From the IMG/VR virus record IMGVR_UViG_3300008450_000020, positions 1 to 64,000 of that record: a DNA stretch of 64,000 bases; one strand, written 5' to 3'. The stretch comes from a virus. Shown here piece after piece: positions 1 through 7,552 of this stretch; within the stretch, counting starts at the first letter, position 1; every line of letters starts with the position of its first letter. The notes beneath the pieces are model-generated. The model searched no databases. It saw only the letters and a program-made list of their open reading frames with translations, and had not been told where the DNA came from. The translations under genes were made by a program, and so were the position numbers.

Positions 1-2
1 GA

Positions 3-1511
3 TCAGGAGGCTCTGCTCATGCAAATGTGGTGGCTTCCGGTGCTGCAGGTTTTATGACTGGTGTAGATAAGGCTAAACTTGATGGTGTGGCTTCTGGTGC
101 AAATAACTACACCCATCCTGCAACACATGATCCAAGTGTCATTACACAAGATTCTTCTAATCGTTTTGTGACTGATGCTGAAAAAGCTGCATGGAACGCT
201 AAACAACCTGCAGGTACTTACGCCGGTGGTACAGGTACTGCTGATGGTACTAACACGGGCGATGAAACTGCTGCTACTATTAAAAGTAAATTGGGTATCA
301 GTACCCTATCTGGTGTAAATACAGGAGATCAAGTAATCCCAACTACTCTTCCTGCAAGTGATGTATATGCATGGGCTAAGGCGGTAAGTAAACCTACTTA
401 TACTGCTAGTGAAGTGGGTCTTGCTAATGTAGATAACACTAGCGATGCTTCTAAGCCAGTGAGTACTGCTACTCAAACTGCTTTGGACAATAAGCAAGAT
501 ACATTAGTATCCGGAACAAACATTAAAACTGTTAATGGTAATAGTATTTTAGGTACAGGGAATATTGTAATTTCCACAGGTCCAACAAATACTGATGGAT
601 TAACCGAAGGTGCGACGAACCTTTACTTTTCCACAGCTCGCGTTTCTGGTAAACAAGATACGTCAGGCAAAGATGCTACAGGTGGTTATGTTGGCATGAC
701 ACTCTTCAAGATTAACTTCAAGAACGCAGCTAATTCATTCACTAGCTTTCTTACCAACGCGAACACTGCGGCTAGAAATTATCTGTTCCCCGATAAAGAC
801 GGGACAGTGGCAATGCTGTCCGATATTACAGGTACAAACTCCGGTACAAATACCGGCGACAATGCAAATAATACACAGTATGTGAGCGACTACCGTGCAG
901 CTAATTTTATTGCAGGTACACACTACTTAGCACCGAATGGTAGCGCAGCGTCACTCACAGGATTCCCTACACTAAACCAGAATACTACTGGTACAGCATC
1001 AAACGTAACTGGAGTAGTCGCAGGAGTTAATGGTGGTACTGGGGTTAATAATTCTGGCAAGACTATTACCCTTGGCGGCAACCTAACTACGTCTGGAGCG
1101 TTCGCCACAACTGTTACTGTTACAGCAGCCACAAGCGTAACGCTACCTACAGCCGGAACGCTTGCTACTAGAGCTGGTATTGAGACACTTACAGGTAAAA
1201 CGCTACAAGGTGCAAAGGAGGTTAGTGCTACGTTGTCCGGTACAACACCCGTAATTACCGCAGCAAATGGTTCGTTATTGACGTGGGCTTTAACTGGCAA
1301 TTCGACCCCGACTTCAACCCTTGCAGATGGCGAGTATGTACTTCTGAAAATATCAGATGGAACGGCGTTCACAATTACTTGGACATCGGTAGGCGTGGTT
1401 TGGAAAGACGGTGCCGTACCTGCTTTAGCGACTACAGGCTTCACCGAGATTGAACTATGGCGGCAAGGTTCGGTTACGCATGGAGCTAAGGTTGGAGATT
1501 TCGCATCATGA
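3..1511 (+). CDS. Tail fibre / receptor-binding protein, C-terminal part (5' truncated by window edge)
   Basis: The reading frame is open from the first bases, so the gene begins before the window; the first GTG at 27 lies inside an ongoing Gly/Ser/Ala-rich repeat and is not a real start. The visible 503 residues are low-complexity, threonine/glycine/asparagine-rich and rich in tail-fibre phrases such as VDKAKLDGV, FVTDAEKAAWNAKQ, NTGD (three times) and GVNGGTGVNN, which are typical of trimeric beta-structured phage fibres. The C-terminal 120 residues (LTWALTGNSTPTSTLADGEY onward) look like a compact beta domain. The role would be host recognition on the virion. The stop overlaps the next start (ATGA), so the two genes are translationally coupled. 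The fibre assignment is secure; the receptor is unknown. Confidence 0.85.
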   Translation, partial: SGGSAHANVVASGAAGFMTGVDKAKLDGVASGANNYTHPATHDPSVITQDSSNRFVTDAEKAAWNAKQPAGTYAGGTGTADGTNTGDETAATIKSKLGISTLSGVNTGDQVIPTTLPASDVYAWAKAVSKPTYTASEVGLANVDNTSDASKPVSTATQTALDNKQDTLVSGTNIKTVNGNSILGTGNIVISTGPTNTDGLTEGATNLYFSTARVSGKQDTSGKDATGGYVGMTLFKINFKNAANSFTSFLTNANTAARNYLFPDKDGTVAMLSDITGTNSGTNTGDNANNTQYVSDYRAANFIAGTHYLAPNGSAASLTGFPTLNQNTTGTASNVTGVVAGVNGGTGVNNSGKTITLGGNLTTSGAFATTVTVTAATSVTLPTAGTLATRAGIETLTGKTLQGAKEVSATLSGTTPVITAANGSLLTWALTGNSTPTSTLADGEYVLLKISDGTAFTITWTSVGVVWKDGAVPALATTGFTEIELWRQGSVTHGAKVGDFAS

Positions 1512-2107
1512 TCAGTCATCATCTACGCCGCTCAGTCGATCAAAAACCCGCCCCTGTAGTAGCTTCATTTGTTGACCAAGGGGCAGATACAGCCCCCGGT
1601 GCTACGTATTCAGTACCAGTACCTTCTGGGACTACTGCGGGAGATTTACTTCTAATGTACTTTTGGTACAAGGGTGATAACGGTTTTGATTTGCAGTCTT
1701 CTGGATGGTCTATTGGTTATGGGTACTATTTTAAGTACGCCGGGGCTGGAGAAGTTAGTTACGATTTTTCCTCTCTAAATACAGGTTCAACAGGAACTTA
1801 TAGGGTGGTCATACTTCGAGTTACAGGTGGGACTTTAACTGTTGGAGGTGCTGAGGTGGGGCCATCGGGTACATCTTTTTCAGTACCAGCAATTACACCT
1901 TCGGCAGCTAACTCATTAGTAATTTGTAGGGCGATTGATAGGGTCAATTATGCTGGGTTTGATATTCCGGGTTTCACCAGCATAACAAATGGTGCAGAGC
2001 GTAGATTTTCATGGAAGGTATTCTCAGCAAATACAGGAACAGTTTTAGTTAATGCTAGCTCAGGAACAGATAACTACGGACAGCTAATTGGAATCGCACC
2101 AGCTTAG
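1508..2107 (+). CDS. Small beta-rich virion protein, probable tail-fibre accessory
   Basis: A 199-residue protein whose ATG overlaps the stop of the fibre gene. It is rich in Gly, Ser, Thr and aromatic residues, with alternating hydrophobics (for example GATYSVPVPSGTTAGDLLLM and GTYRVVILRVTGGTLTVGG), as expected of a beta-sandwich. I see no catalytic motif, signal peptide or membrane segment. Its position directly after the fibre gene suggests a fibre tip, a receptor-binding subunit or a fibre-bound accessory. I do not recognise a named family. Confidence 0.6.
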   Translation: MISHHLRRSVDQKPAPVVASFVDQGADTAPGATYSVPVPSGTTAGDLLLMYFWYKGDNGFDLQSSGWSIGYGYYFKYAGAGEVSYDFSSLNTGSTGTYRVVILRVTGGTLTVGGAEVGPSGTSFSVPAITPSAANSLVICRAIDRVNYAGFDIPGFTSITNGAERRFSWKVFSANTGTVLVNASSGTDNYGQLIGIAPA

Positions 2108-2119
2108 GAGAAATAAATT

Positions 2120-2626
2120 ATGCAAAGAGTAAAAGTAAATACGGGTGAAGTTTTAAGCCTTTTCCAACTTTCTCAAACAGAAAACATATCGCTCAACCTG
2201 CAAGGCGACCCTGATTTAAGTTTCTTGGGTTACGAACGATTTGTCGAAACACCGATGCCGACAGTGTCCAATGCCATCGTTGACCGAGACGGCGTAGAGC
2301 TTGTTGATGGGGTATGGCAGACAAAGTGGAAAGTGACTCCATTCACGACAGAGGAAATCGCATATAGGCAGAGAGTCATAGCTAAGGCTTCAAGACAAGC
2401 GCAAGTTGATGCGATCAAGGTTACAACGTCAACAAATAAAACGTTTGACGGTGATGAGACTTCTCAAACGCGAATGGCGCGAGCAATCATTGCCATGCAA
2501 GCGACAAATACAGAAACGGTAACTTGGGTATTAGCTAATAACACACCTACACAAGCTACGGTAGCAGAATTGGTAGAAGCACTGGCTTTAGCTGGTGCAG
2601 CACAAGCAGCGATATGGGTGATCTAA
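2120..2626 (+). CDS. DUF4376-like tail fibre assembly / accessory protein
   Basis: A 168-residue protein with an AGGAG Shine-Dalgarno 8-9 bases before the ATG. The N-terminal half contains FVETPMPTVSNAIVDRDG. The C-terminal half (RQAQVDAIKVTTSTNKTFDG, then QTRMARAIIAMQAT, then a VTWVLANN segment and an Ala-rich helix) matches the DUF4376 pattern commonly encoded next to phage fibres. Function in that family is inferred from context: chaperone or fibre-bound protein. The stop overlaps the next ATG (TAATG). Confidence 0.7.
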   Translation: MQRVKVNTGEVLSLFQLSQTENISLNLQGDPDLSFLGYERFVETPMPTVSNAIVDRDGVELVDGVWQTKWKVTPFTTEEIAYRQRVIAKASRQAQVDAIKVTTSTNKTFDGDETSQTRMARAIIAMQATNTETVTWVLANNTPTQATVAELVEALALAGAAQAAIWVI

Positions 2627-2871
2627 TGAAAAGACTACTAAATTTACTTATAGCTCTGGATCAACTGGTTTATGTAATCATTACCTTTGGTTCAGGTAAT
2701 CCAGATGAAACCTGTTCTAGTGCAGCTTATCGTATGGAGATGAAAGGTAAGTTCTTTGGCTTCTGGCGACCAATCATAGATGGTATCTTCTTCTTTGATA
2801 ATAATCATTGTAAAGAAAGCTATGAAAATGAATTGTTACTAAAAGAATTCAGATTAGAAAAAACCAAGTAA
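2626..2871 (+). CDS. Small phage protein of unknown function before the lysis genes
   Basis: An 81-residue protein. I chose the ATG at 2626, which overlaps the previous stop (TAATG), over an in-frame ATG at 2614. It has a hydrophobic N-terminus (LLNLLIALDQLVYVIITFG), then SGNPDETCSSAAYRME and FWRPIIDGIFFFDNNHC. Proteins with this D-E-T-x-S-x-x-A-x-R plus I-I-D-x-x-F-F-x-x-x-H-C pattern often sit beside lysis genes in phages and prophages, but their job is not known to me. Confidence 0.6.
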   Translation: MKRLLNLLIALDQLVYVIITFGSGNPDETCSSAAYRMEMKGKFFGFWRPIIDGIFFFDNNHCKESYENELLLKEFRLEKTK

Positions 2872-2960
2872 ATTACTTTATCATCGGTAATTGTTTAGCT
2901 GGTTTGTTGTACAATCTTCCGTACTCAGAGCCTTTTAAACTAAACGCTTATAAAACTGAA

Positions 2961-2988
2961 TAGAGGGCTTAAATTGCCCTCTATTTTT
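2961..2988 (+). terminator. Rho-independent terminator
   Basis: The stem AGAGGGC / GCCCTCT has a 7-base loop TTAAATT and is followed by ATTTTTAT. It sits between the tail-fibre genes and the lysis genes and ends the fibre transcript on the + strand. Confidence 0.85.
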
Positions 2989-3025
2989 ATGATTAACTGA
3001 ACTATTTATTAATAAGAGGCTCTAT

Positions 3026-3427
3026 ATGTCTGATCCTGAAAAAACATTTACCCAAGATGAGCTTAATCATATTGTGGCTAGAGAGACGGCTAAATTACAG
3101 TTATCTGACTTCAAGAATAACTTGGCGTTAATGAATCAATCTAACACGCAAGCTCTTGCAGATATCAACGCTAAGATAAATCAGATATTTAATATGATCT
3201 CCGAACAGAACAAAGAACAGCGTGAAGACCAAGAGAAACTCATTGAATCTTTAAAAAAAGAAATAGAAAAGGACTTCGCATCAAAGATTGATATGATCAA
3301 TATTTCAAATCGTCTTGATCAACTTTGGATCAAGATATCGGTAGCAATCATGACCTCTATCACATTGGGAGGAATCATTGGTTGGGTAATCACTACTGCT
3401 ATTAGTGCTGCGGGGATAAACAAATGA
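3026..3427 (+). CDS. Coiled-coil protein with C-terminal membrane anchor, lysis cassette
   Basis: A 133-residue protein with an AGAGG ribosome site. Residues about 8-100 are highly charged and helical (QTLADI, EQNKEQREDQEKLIESLKKE), predicting a coiled coil. Residues about 105-128 form one hydrophobic helix (ISVAIMTSITLGGIIGWVI). The gene overlaps the holin-like gene by four bases (ATGA). Tail-anchored coiled-coil proteins of this size before a holin could act as holin partner or antiholin; that is inference from position only. Confidence 0.6.
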   Translation: MSDPEKTFTQDELNHIVARETAKLQLSDFKNNLALMNQSNTQALADINAKINQIFNMISEQNKEQREDQEKLIESLKKEIEKDFASKIDMINISNRLDQLWIKISVAIMTSITLGGIIGWVITTAISAAGINK

Positions 3428-3672
3428 TAAAAAGAATTCGTAAACCAAAATTAATAGCTGATTGGAAACAGGTGCTGAAACACACCTTAGCAGTCAAATT
3501 TGTAATCATCTCAGGCATTTGCTCTGTAGGTGAAATCATTATTGCATATTATCCTGATCTATTTCCTCGTGGAGCTATGGCAGGCTTATCAGGTACATTT
3601 GCTTTGCTTGGTTTGATATCTCGTTTTTATTTGCAAAAACAATCTGGGGATGATGATGGCGATCCAAGATAA
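3424..3672 (+). CDS. Putative holin, two membrane segments
   Basis: An 82-residue protein with a basic N-terminus (MIKRIRKPKLIADWKQ), a first hydrophobic helix at about 24-43, a short PDLFPRGAM connector and a second helix at about 52-70 ending in a charged tail. The layout LIxDWKxxxKxxxV followed by two helices matches small phage holins that lie directly before a lysozyme. It overlaps the coiled-coil gene upstream and the lysozyme downstream. It would permeabilise or depolarise the inner membrane to trigger lysis. Confidence 0.65.
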   Translation: MIKRIRKPKLIADWKQVLKHTLAVKFVIISGICSVGEIIIAYYPDLFPRGAMAGLSGTFALLGLISRFYLQKQSGDDDGDPR

Positions 3673-4138
3673 ATCTAAACGTATAGGAGCAGCAACTCTT
3701 ATTGCGTCAGCAATAGCAATTCCTGCAGAAGGTTTGCGTCAATTTGCTTACTATGATCCTCCGGGTATTCTTACTGTATGTTATGGCTCAACAACGAATG
3801 TTGAGAAAGGTAAGAAATACAGCCTAGAAGAGTGTAAGAGCCGTTTAGATTCAGATATGCTATATGCGGTCAGTACTGTTGAAAGATGCGTTCCTGGGCT
3901 TCCTGTAGAGGTCCTAGCTGCATTTGGAGATGCAGTGTATAACCTAGGCCCAAGCATTGCATGTGATCAGAAGAAATCTACTGCTGCAAGATACCTGTAT
4001 AAAGGTGAATTACTTCAAGCGTGTAATCAATTACCAAGATGGAATAAAGCTAAAGTTATGGGGGTATCGATAGAACTCCCTGGACTTACTACAAGACGTT
4101 CTAAGGAGAAAGATTTATGTATAAGTGGGCTATCTTAG
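3650..4138 (+). CDS. Endolysin, GH24 lysozyme with hydrophobic N-terminus (SAR-type)
   Basis: A 162-residue muramidase that cleaves the peptidoglycan glycan strand. The N-terminus contains a weakly hydrophobic Ala/Ile-rich stretch (IGAATLIASAIAIPA, about residues 12-26), as in signal-anchor-release endolysins. It is followed by the GH24 catalytic core: AEGLRQFAYYDPPGILTVCYG, giving the Glu, Asp and Thr triad. The central helix AAFGDAVYNLG is also typical of the family. Six cysteines could form regulatory disulfides. Three consecutive ATG codons (3650, 3653, 3656) are possible starts, all inside the end of the holin gene. The last 22 bases overlap the Rz-like gene. Confidence 0.9.
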   Translation: MMMAIQDKSKRIGAATLIASAIAIPAEGLRQFAYYDPPGILTVCYGSTTNVEKGKKYSLEECKSRLDSDMLYAVSTVERCVPGLPVEVLAAFGDAVYNLGPSIACDQKKSTAARYLYKGELLQACNQLPRWNKAKVMGVSIELPGLTTRRSKEKDLCISGLS

Positions 4139-4614
4139 CTATTGGTTTAATCGCAGGAGGCTACGGAGTAGCCCAGCTTCCTGATTATTATCGTAATCAA
4201 GGTGCTGTAGCAGAGCGTACTAAAATCAATAAAGAAATTGCTGCTGCAGTTGATAAAGCAAAGCTTGAAGTTCAGTTAGAGAATGCTGAATTAAAACTTA
4301 CTTATGAAAAGAATTTTAATGAATGGAAGGTGAGTTATGCTAAAGAACTTGATCGTATTAATGCTAATCGTAATCCTACAGGGTTGTTGTTCAACGCAAG
4401 TAAAATATGTGCCGGTTATACCAGAGGAGAAACCAAAACAAGTAGTACCGAAGGAAGCAATGAATCCTCCACCAGAATCCGGTTACTTCCAGAAGAAACT
4501 TCAAAAGATCTTGATCAATTAGTTTATGAAGCTGAACTTATATCTGCATCGTTGAGACTGGCTCAAGAAGCAATAAATAAGAGTTCTTGTATGATTGTTG
4601 AGGGAAAAGAATAA
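4117..4614 (+). CDS. Rz: Rz-like inner-membrane spanin
   Basis: A 165-residue protein beginning MYKWAILAIGLIAGG, a type II membrane anchor at residues about 3-20. A long charged helical region follows (AAAVDKAKLEVQLENAELKL). This is the architecture of i-spanins, which fuse inner and outer membranes after peptidoglycan loss. The gene overlaps the lysozyme and wholly contains an Rz1-like lipoprotein gene in the +1 frame, the classical embedded arrangement, which strengthens the call. Confidence 0.85.
   Translation: MYKWAILAIGLIAGGYGVAQLPDYYRNQGAVAERTKINKEIAAAVDKAKLEVQLENAELKLTYEKNFNEWKVSYAKELDRINANRNPTGLLFNASKICAGYTRGETKTSSTEGSNESSTRIRLLPEETSKDLDQLVYEAELISASLRLAQEAINKSSCMIVEGKE
4337..4522 (+). 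CDS. Rz1: Rz1-like outer-membrane spanin lipoprotein, nested inside Rz
   Basis: A 61-residue gene wholly inside the Rz-like gene in another frame. It begins MLKNLIVLMLIVILQGC, a lipoprotein signal peptide with lipobox LQGC and acylated Cys17. The mature part is short and proline-rich (VPVIPEEKPKQVVPKEAMNPPP), as o-spanins are. It would sit in the outer membrane and bind the C-terminus of Rz. Confidence 0.85.
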   Translation: MLKNLIVLMLIVILQGCCSTQVKYVPVIPEEKPKQVVPKEAMNPPPESGYFQKKLQKILIN

Positions 4615-4829
4615 TGGATGTTATTGACGTAGCCAGTGAACAAGAAGCAGTAATGCTTTCTGCACAGATTCAACAAGCTAGTAAGACAAGAAATAAAATT
4701 ACCCCTAAAGGTAAATGCCATTTTTGTGATGAGGATGCAGAAGAACAGAAACTATTTTGTAATAGTGACTGTTCTTCTGATTATGAGAAGGAACAAAGAA
4801 TGTTACAACGTAAAGGCAGAGAAGCTTAA
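4614..4829 (+). CDS. Small C4 zinc-finger protein
   Basis: A 71-residue protein starting on the last base of the spanin stop (TAATG). The C-terminal half holds C-H-F-C, then F-C-N-S-D-C about 13 residues later, followed by a charged helix (YEKEQRMLQRKGREA). Four cysteines spaced this way resemble small zinc ribbons of the DksA/TraR kind in phages, but the Asp-rich tip of DksA is not evident. It is the last gene of the rightward unit; its stop shares bases with the stop of the opposite-strand gene. Confidence 0.6.
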   Translation: MDVIDVASEQEAVMLSAQIQQASKTRNKITPKGKCHFCDEDAEEQKLFCNSDCSSDYEKEQRMLQRKGREA

Positions 4830-5044
4830 TGATCTTCTAAAGACTGTAAGACAGCCAAAGATTTAATAGTCAAATCACTTACTGGAAGATGTTTTAATGT
4901 TTGTGCATCTAAAATTGCTTCTTTACACTTTCTGTAATCGTCCATATTGAGTATGGGCGAAGAAAGATTTAATAAGCCATCTATTAAAATACTTCTACCA
5001 TACCCATTAGGGATTTCTGCAAAGTAATGGTAGAGAGTTCTCAC
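4826..5044 (-). CDS. Small conserved-looking phage protein, unknown
   Basis: A 72-residue protein at the end of the leftward unit. Its TAA uses 4826-4828, so the two convergent genes overlap by four bases. The sequence has an aromatic start (TLYHYFAEIPNGYGRSILID), a GLLNLSSPI stretch and a DYRKCKEAI helix. No domain recognised. Confidence 0.6.
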   Translation of the reverse strand: MRTLYHYFAEIPNGYGRSILIDGLLNLSSPILNMDDYRKCKEAILDAQTLKHLPVSDLTIKSLAVLQSLEDH

Positions 5045-5045
5045 A

Positions 5046-5696
5046 TTACACCTTAACTTTCTTAGTCCTTGGTTTCTTTGCTGGAGTTACAGGAACAACT
5101 GCTTTAGTTACTACAGCAGGTTTGACTGTAATATCAAAACCAGCTTTCATCAGCTTTAAAGCTACCCGTTCAGGGTTAACTGTGAGTGCATACACAGGTC
5201 TGTCAGGACAGTGTTTAGCAAACTCAGGAAAGTCTTTAAGTAACTTTTCTACTGTATTGTATGCAGCCAAAGTAGAAGCTAATTCAGCTTCAATTTCTTT
5301 TTTCTTTTCTCGCCAAACAACTACCTCAGCAAGCATTTCTTGTAATTCCGGATGTTTTTTCAAATCAGCAAGGGTAAACTCTTTGAATTGAAAATCATTA
5401 GGTACTGCAATAGTGTCATTGAATGTAACATTCGTTGACCAGCTATGAGGTGCCACCACAGGATTATAGAAGTTGGTTCCAGAAACTGCACTAATGTTAC
5501 TGCGCACTGCTAGCCAATTTTTTGGCAGATGCTTTGTAGCATCTGTGAATTCTTTTGGTACTTGGTTCTTTGCAATCTGAGTAAAGAAAGCTTTGATATC
5601 TTTTTCAAGCTGATCTAATTTACCTGGAATTTCAGTTGCTTTGTAGATTGCTGATTGAATTACTTTACGAGATTCATTGGTTAAACGAATTGACAT
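5046..5696 (-). CDS. Unknown protein, possible Nmad5-like domain, basic tail
   Basis: A 216-residue protein. The N-terminus (IRLTNESRKVIQSAIYKATE, then a charged helix and HLPKNWLA) resembles the start of Nmad5, a nucleotide-modification-associated phage domain, as I remember it; I cannot confirm this by search. A Glu/Lys-rich helix occupies about 125-165. The last 25 residues are Val/Pro/Lys-rich and end in TPAKKPRTKKVKV, a basic tail also seen in the first early gene (33355-33672). It lies one base upstream of the 4826-5044 gene. Confidence 0.6.
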   Translation of the reverse strand: MSIRLTNESRKVIQSAIYKATEIPGKLDQLEKDIKAFFTQIAKNQVPKEFTDATKHLPKNWLAVRSNISAVSGTNFYNPVVAPHSWSTNVTFNDTIAVPNDFQFKEFTLADLKKHPELQEMLAEVVVWREKKKEIEAELASTLAAYNTVEKLLKDFPEFAKHCPDRPVYALTVNPERVALKLMKAGFDITVKPAVVTKAVVPVTPAKKPRTKKVKV

Positions 5697-5697
5697 G

Positions 5698-5994
5698 TTA
5701 TTTACCTTCTTTCTTTGGTTTTGGTTTAAAAGAATTGCTGTGTACGTTAGAGCACATACGTTGCCTTACCGTTTCCATCTCATCGGAACCTACCCACCAT
5801 TTAAGAGCAAGTTCTACTTGATCTGATTTGAGGGTGTCTTTAGCAAGGTTTACACCAGCTACAACACCCTCTTGGTATGCTTCCTCAGATTTGTAGTCAA
5901 AGTAAGTTAACGCAACTCCTGACCATATTAGGAGGATTCCAAATAGGTATGCATAGTGAAGTCGATTAGGGGTGACTTTGTTCGTTGGAAGCAT
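5698..5994 (-). CDS. Small single-pass membrane protein, unknown
   Basis: A 98-residue protein with one hydrophobic helix at about residues 15-33 (YLFGILLIWSGVALTYF). The remaining part is soluble and ends in a basic tail (KPKPKKEGK). The start lies 29 bases inside the end of the preceding gene. No family recognised. Confidence 0.55.
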   Translation of the reverse strand: MLPTNKVTPNRLHYAYLFGILLIWSGVALTYFDYKSEEAYQEGVVAGVNLAKDTLKSDQVELALKWWVGSDEMETVRQRMCSNVHSNSFKPKPKKEGK

Positions 5995-6268
5995 TTAGTT
6001 CCCCTTTAGTCTTATTAAGCAAATCAATCTTGCGCAGTAACTGTGTTTCAGTAGTTTGCGCTTGAGTTTTTGCTACATTAATAAGGGACTCTAAGTGAGC
6101 AATTTCATGATCGATATTATCTAAATCACGTAACTCAACTTCTACTTCCATGTCAACTTGACCAAGTTCAGTGTAACCGTGTGGACGCATATCCACTGTC
6201 ATGAATTCAGTCTTTTTCATGTTTGGGTTATAAAGTACCCAACCTTTGATTTGAATTTTTTGTTTCAT
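5966..6268 (-). CDS. Unknown protein with C-terminal coiled coil
   Basis: A 100-residue protein. I chose the ATG at 6268, which overlaps the previous stop (ATGA), rather than an upstream in-frame start inside that gene. The first half contains WVLYNPNMKKTEFMTVDMRPHG. The second half is helical with leucine heptads (HLESLINVAKTQAQTTETQL). Function unknown. Confidence 0.6.
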   Translation of the reverse strand: MKQKIQIKGWVLYNPNMKKTEFMTVDMRPHGYTELGQVDMEVEVELRDLDNIDHEIAHLESLINVAKTQAQTTETQLLRKIDLLNKTKGELNASNEQSHP

Positions 6269-6471
6269 TCTGGAATCCAGTTTTGTTGAATGTGGCACCA
6301 AGATATTTGGCAAGAATCTGTAATTACAAAACCAGGAACAATATCATTAAGTTCTCCCCCTAAACGATAGAAGAGGGATTCATTAATAGATATAAGTTGT
6401 TCATTGGTATCTACAATTACAGTCATTTGTTTCTTCCCATTAGGGAGAATTCTTTGGTTTTTGATTTGCAT
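6265..6471 (-). CDS. Small hypothetical protein
   Basis: A 68-residue protein (MQIKNQRILPNGKKQM ...). It is coupled to the next gene by ATGA overlap and lies two bases after the preceding stop. No recognised domain; support is its tight fit in the operon. Confidence 0.55.
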   Translation of the reverse strand: MQIKNQRILPNGKKQMTVIVDTNEQLISINESLFYRLGGELNDIVPGFVITDSCQISWCHIQQNWIPE

Positions 6472-6473
6472 GA

Positions 6474-6878
6474 TTAGTGAACAGTCATGTTTGGTTCAGA
6501 TACGTGTTCCATTGCATTATCATGCATGAATTGGATGCGTTTAAACCCTTCTTTATCAATGAAAGCAAAGTCTGTAGTTGGGACAGGAATATCAAAGATA
6601 TCTTCCCATGCAGATTTTCGGATAGCAATTAATTCGCCGGTACGATCTGCTTCATGTAATTTGATGTGAGCATGTTCTCCTCCGTTATCTACAACGATTA
6701 AGAAGAAGTAACCTGCTTCTTTCTGTTTAACATGTTCAGGGCATAGTGAGTACCCTGTGAAAGATTTGGGTTCTAATGAATTGCGCATTCGTCTATCTAG
6801 CAAAACAGTTTCAGTATGTTCTATCCCACATACAGGGCAAACTTCAAACCCCATTCCTACATGTGATTTTTCTGTCAT
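6474..6878 (-). CDS. Zinc-binding small phage protein, unknown
   Basis: A 134-residue protein with C-P-V-C-G-I-E-H near the N-terminus and L-C-P-E-H about 30 residues later, a plausible zinc site. A beta-rich segment follows (GYFFLIVVDNGG), then HAHIKLHEADRTGELIAIRK. It overlaps the previous gene by four bases (ATGA). Function unknown. Confidence 0.6.
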   Translation of the reverse strand: MTEKSHVGMGFEVCPVCGIEHTETVLLDRRMRNSLEPKSFTGYSLCPEHVKQKEAGYFFLIVVDNGGEHAHIKLHEADRTGELIAIRKSAWEDIFDIPVPTTDFAFIDKEGFKRIQFMHDNAMEHVSEPNMTVH

Positions 6879-7213
6879 ATTGATTTTCCTTTTTTGAATT
6901 GGAGTGAGACATAGATATCAACTGCTTTATCCATATCTTTTTTTGAGTGACTTATGCCCATTAAATTTAAATCCCATAAACTGAAATTACTTGGAGAGAA
7001 TTTTTTGGATTTGATTAGGGTTTTATATCTGGCTTGATCTCTAAGAGCTTCAGTAATTCCAGCTCCTTTAATAACATTGCCCTTATTAACACCTAATTGA
7101 AATGCGTGTGCAAATAAATCATACTCAGTATAATTTTTATTTGCTATCTTAAAATCTGTTAAGGCTCTTTTTATTCTAATGGGAAAAGTTACCTGTTTTT
7201 TTAAGGGCTTCAT
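6875..7213 (-). CDS. Hypothetical basic protein
   Basis: A 112-residue basic helical protein (MKPLKKQVTFPIRIKRAL ...). Overlapping start and stop with its downstream neighbour show that it belongs to the leftward operon. No motif recognised. Confidence 0.55.
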   Translation of the reverse strand: MKPLKKQVTFPIRIKRALTDFKIANKNYTEYDLFAHAFQLGVNKGNVIKGAGITEALRDQARYKTLIKSKKFSPSNFSLWDLNLMGISHSKKDMDKAVDIYVSLQFKKGKSI

Positions 7214-7215
7214 GA

Positions 7216-7470
7216 TTAAAAATTGAGTAATTTTTTTGCTGCAATTATTTGAGGAGGAATATTATCTGCGAATATAGGACTCCAACAAGAATATGTTGAG
7301 TCATTTGAAACTGTGAATGCACCACATTGATACCATACACCCTCATAAATAGAATATACAATGGAATTGATTGGGTATCTATTTGCATTAACAGAGTCGT
7401 CATCAGGAAGGGTTTTTAATACATAATCAGGGTATTCCCATAACAGAAACATAATGTCTTTATTGTCCAT
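7216..7470 (-). CDS. Distant member of the early tandem small-protein family
   Basis: An 84-residue protein. I chose the ATG at 7470, preceded by AAAGGAAAATT, over an upstream ATG at 7509. The end NIPPQIIAAKKLLNF matches the shared C-terminal pattern Pro-x-x-hydrophobic-x-Ala-hydrophobic-x-x-Leu-Leu of the eleven tandem genes at 25873-29240. The middle (NSIVYSIYEGVWYQCGAF) resembles their beta-rich region. It lies about 18 kb from the array, in the middle-type region. Function unknown. Confidence 0.6.
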   Translation of the reverse strand: MDNKDIMFLLWEYPDYVLKTLPDDDSVNANRYPINSIVYSIYEGVWYQCGAFTVSNDSTYSCWSPIFADNIPPQIIAAKKLLNF

Positions 7471-7514
7471 AATTTTCCTTTCTAAATATGTGGATACTTT
7501 AAAATACACACATA

Positions 7515-7540
7515 TTTAGAGCTTCTTACGAAGCTCTAAA
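7515..7540 (-). terminator. Strong hairpin, probable terminator
   Basis: A perfect 11-bp stem (TTTAGAGCTTC / GAAGCTCTAAA) closes a four-base loop that reads GTAA on the - strand. It lies between the VWA gene and the next leftward gene. There is no immediate U-run, so it could stabilise or process RNA rather than terminate. Confidence 0.6.
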
Positions 7541-7552
7541 ATAAACTAAGAA

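Noticed and set aside
923-1522. 199-residue open frame on the - strand inside the fibre gene
   Set aside because: Shadow of the repetitive Thr/Gly-rich fibre coding sequence; no ribosome site and no operon context.
3650-3672. Holin/lysozyme overlap as a sign of frameshift
   Set aside because: Both frames are intact with family-like sequences; overlapping lysis genes are common.
4951-4966. GGGCGAAGAAA near 4956 as a promoter hairpin
   Set aside because: The hairpin is incomplete (no closing GC) and it lies inside a gene.
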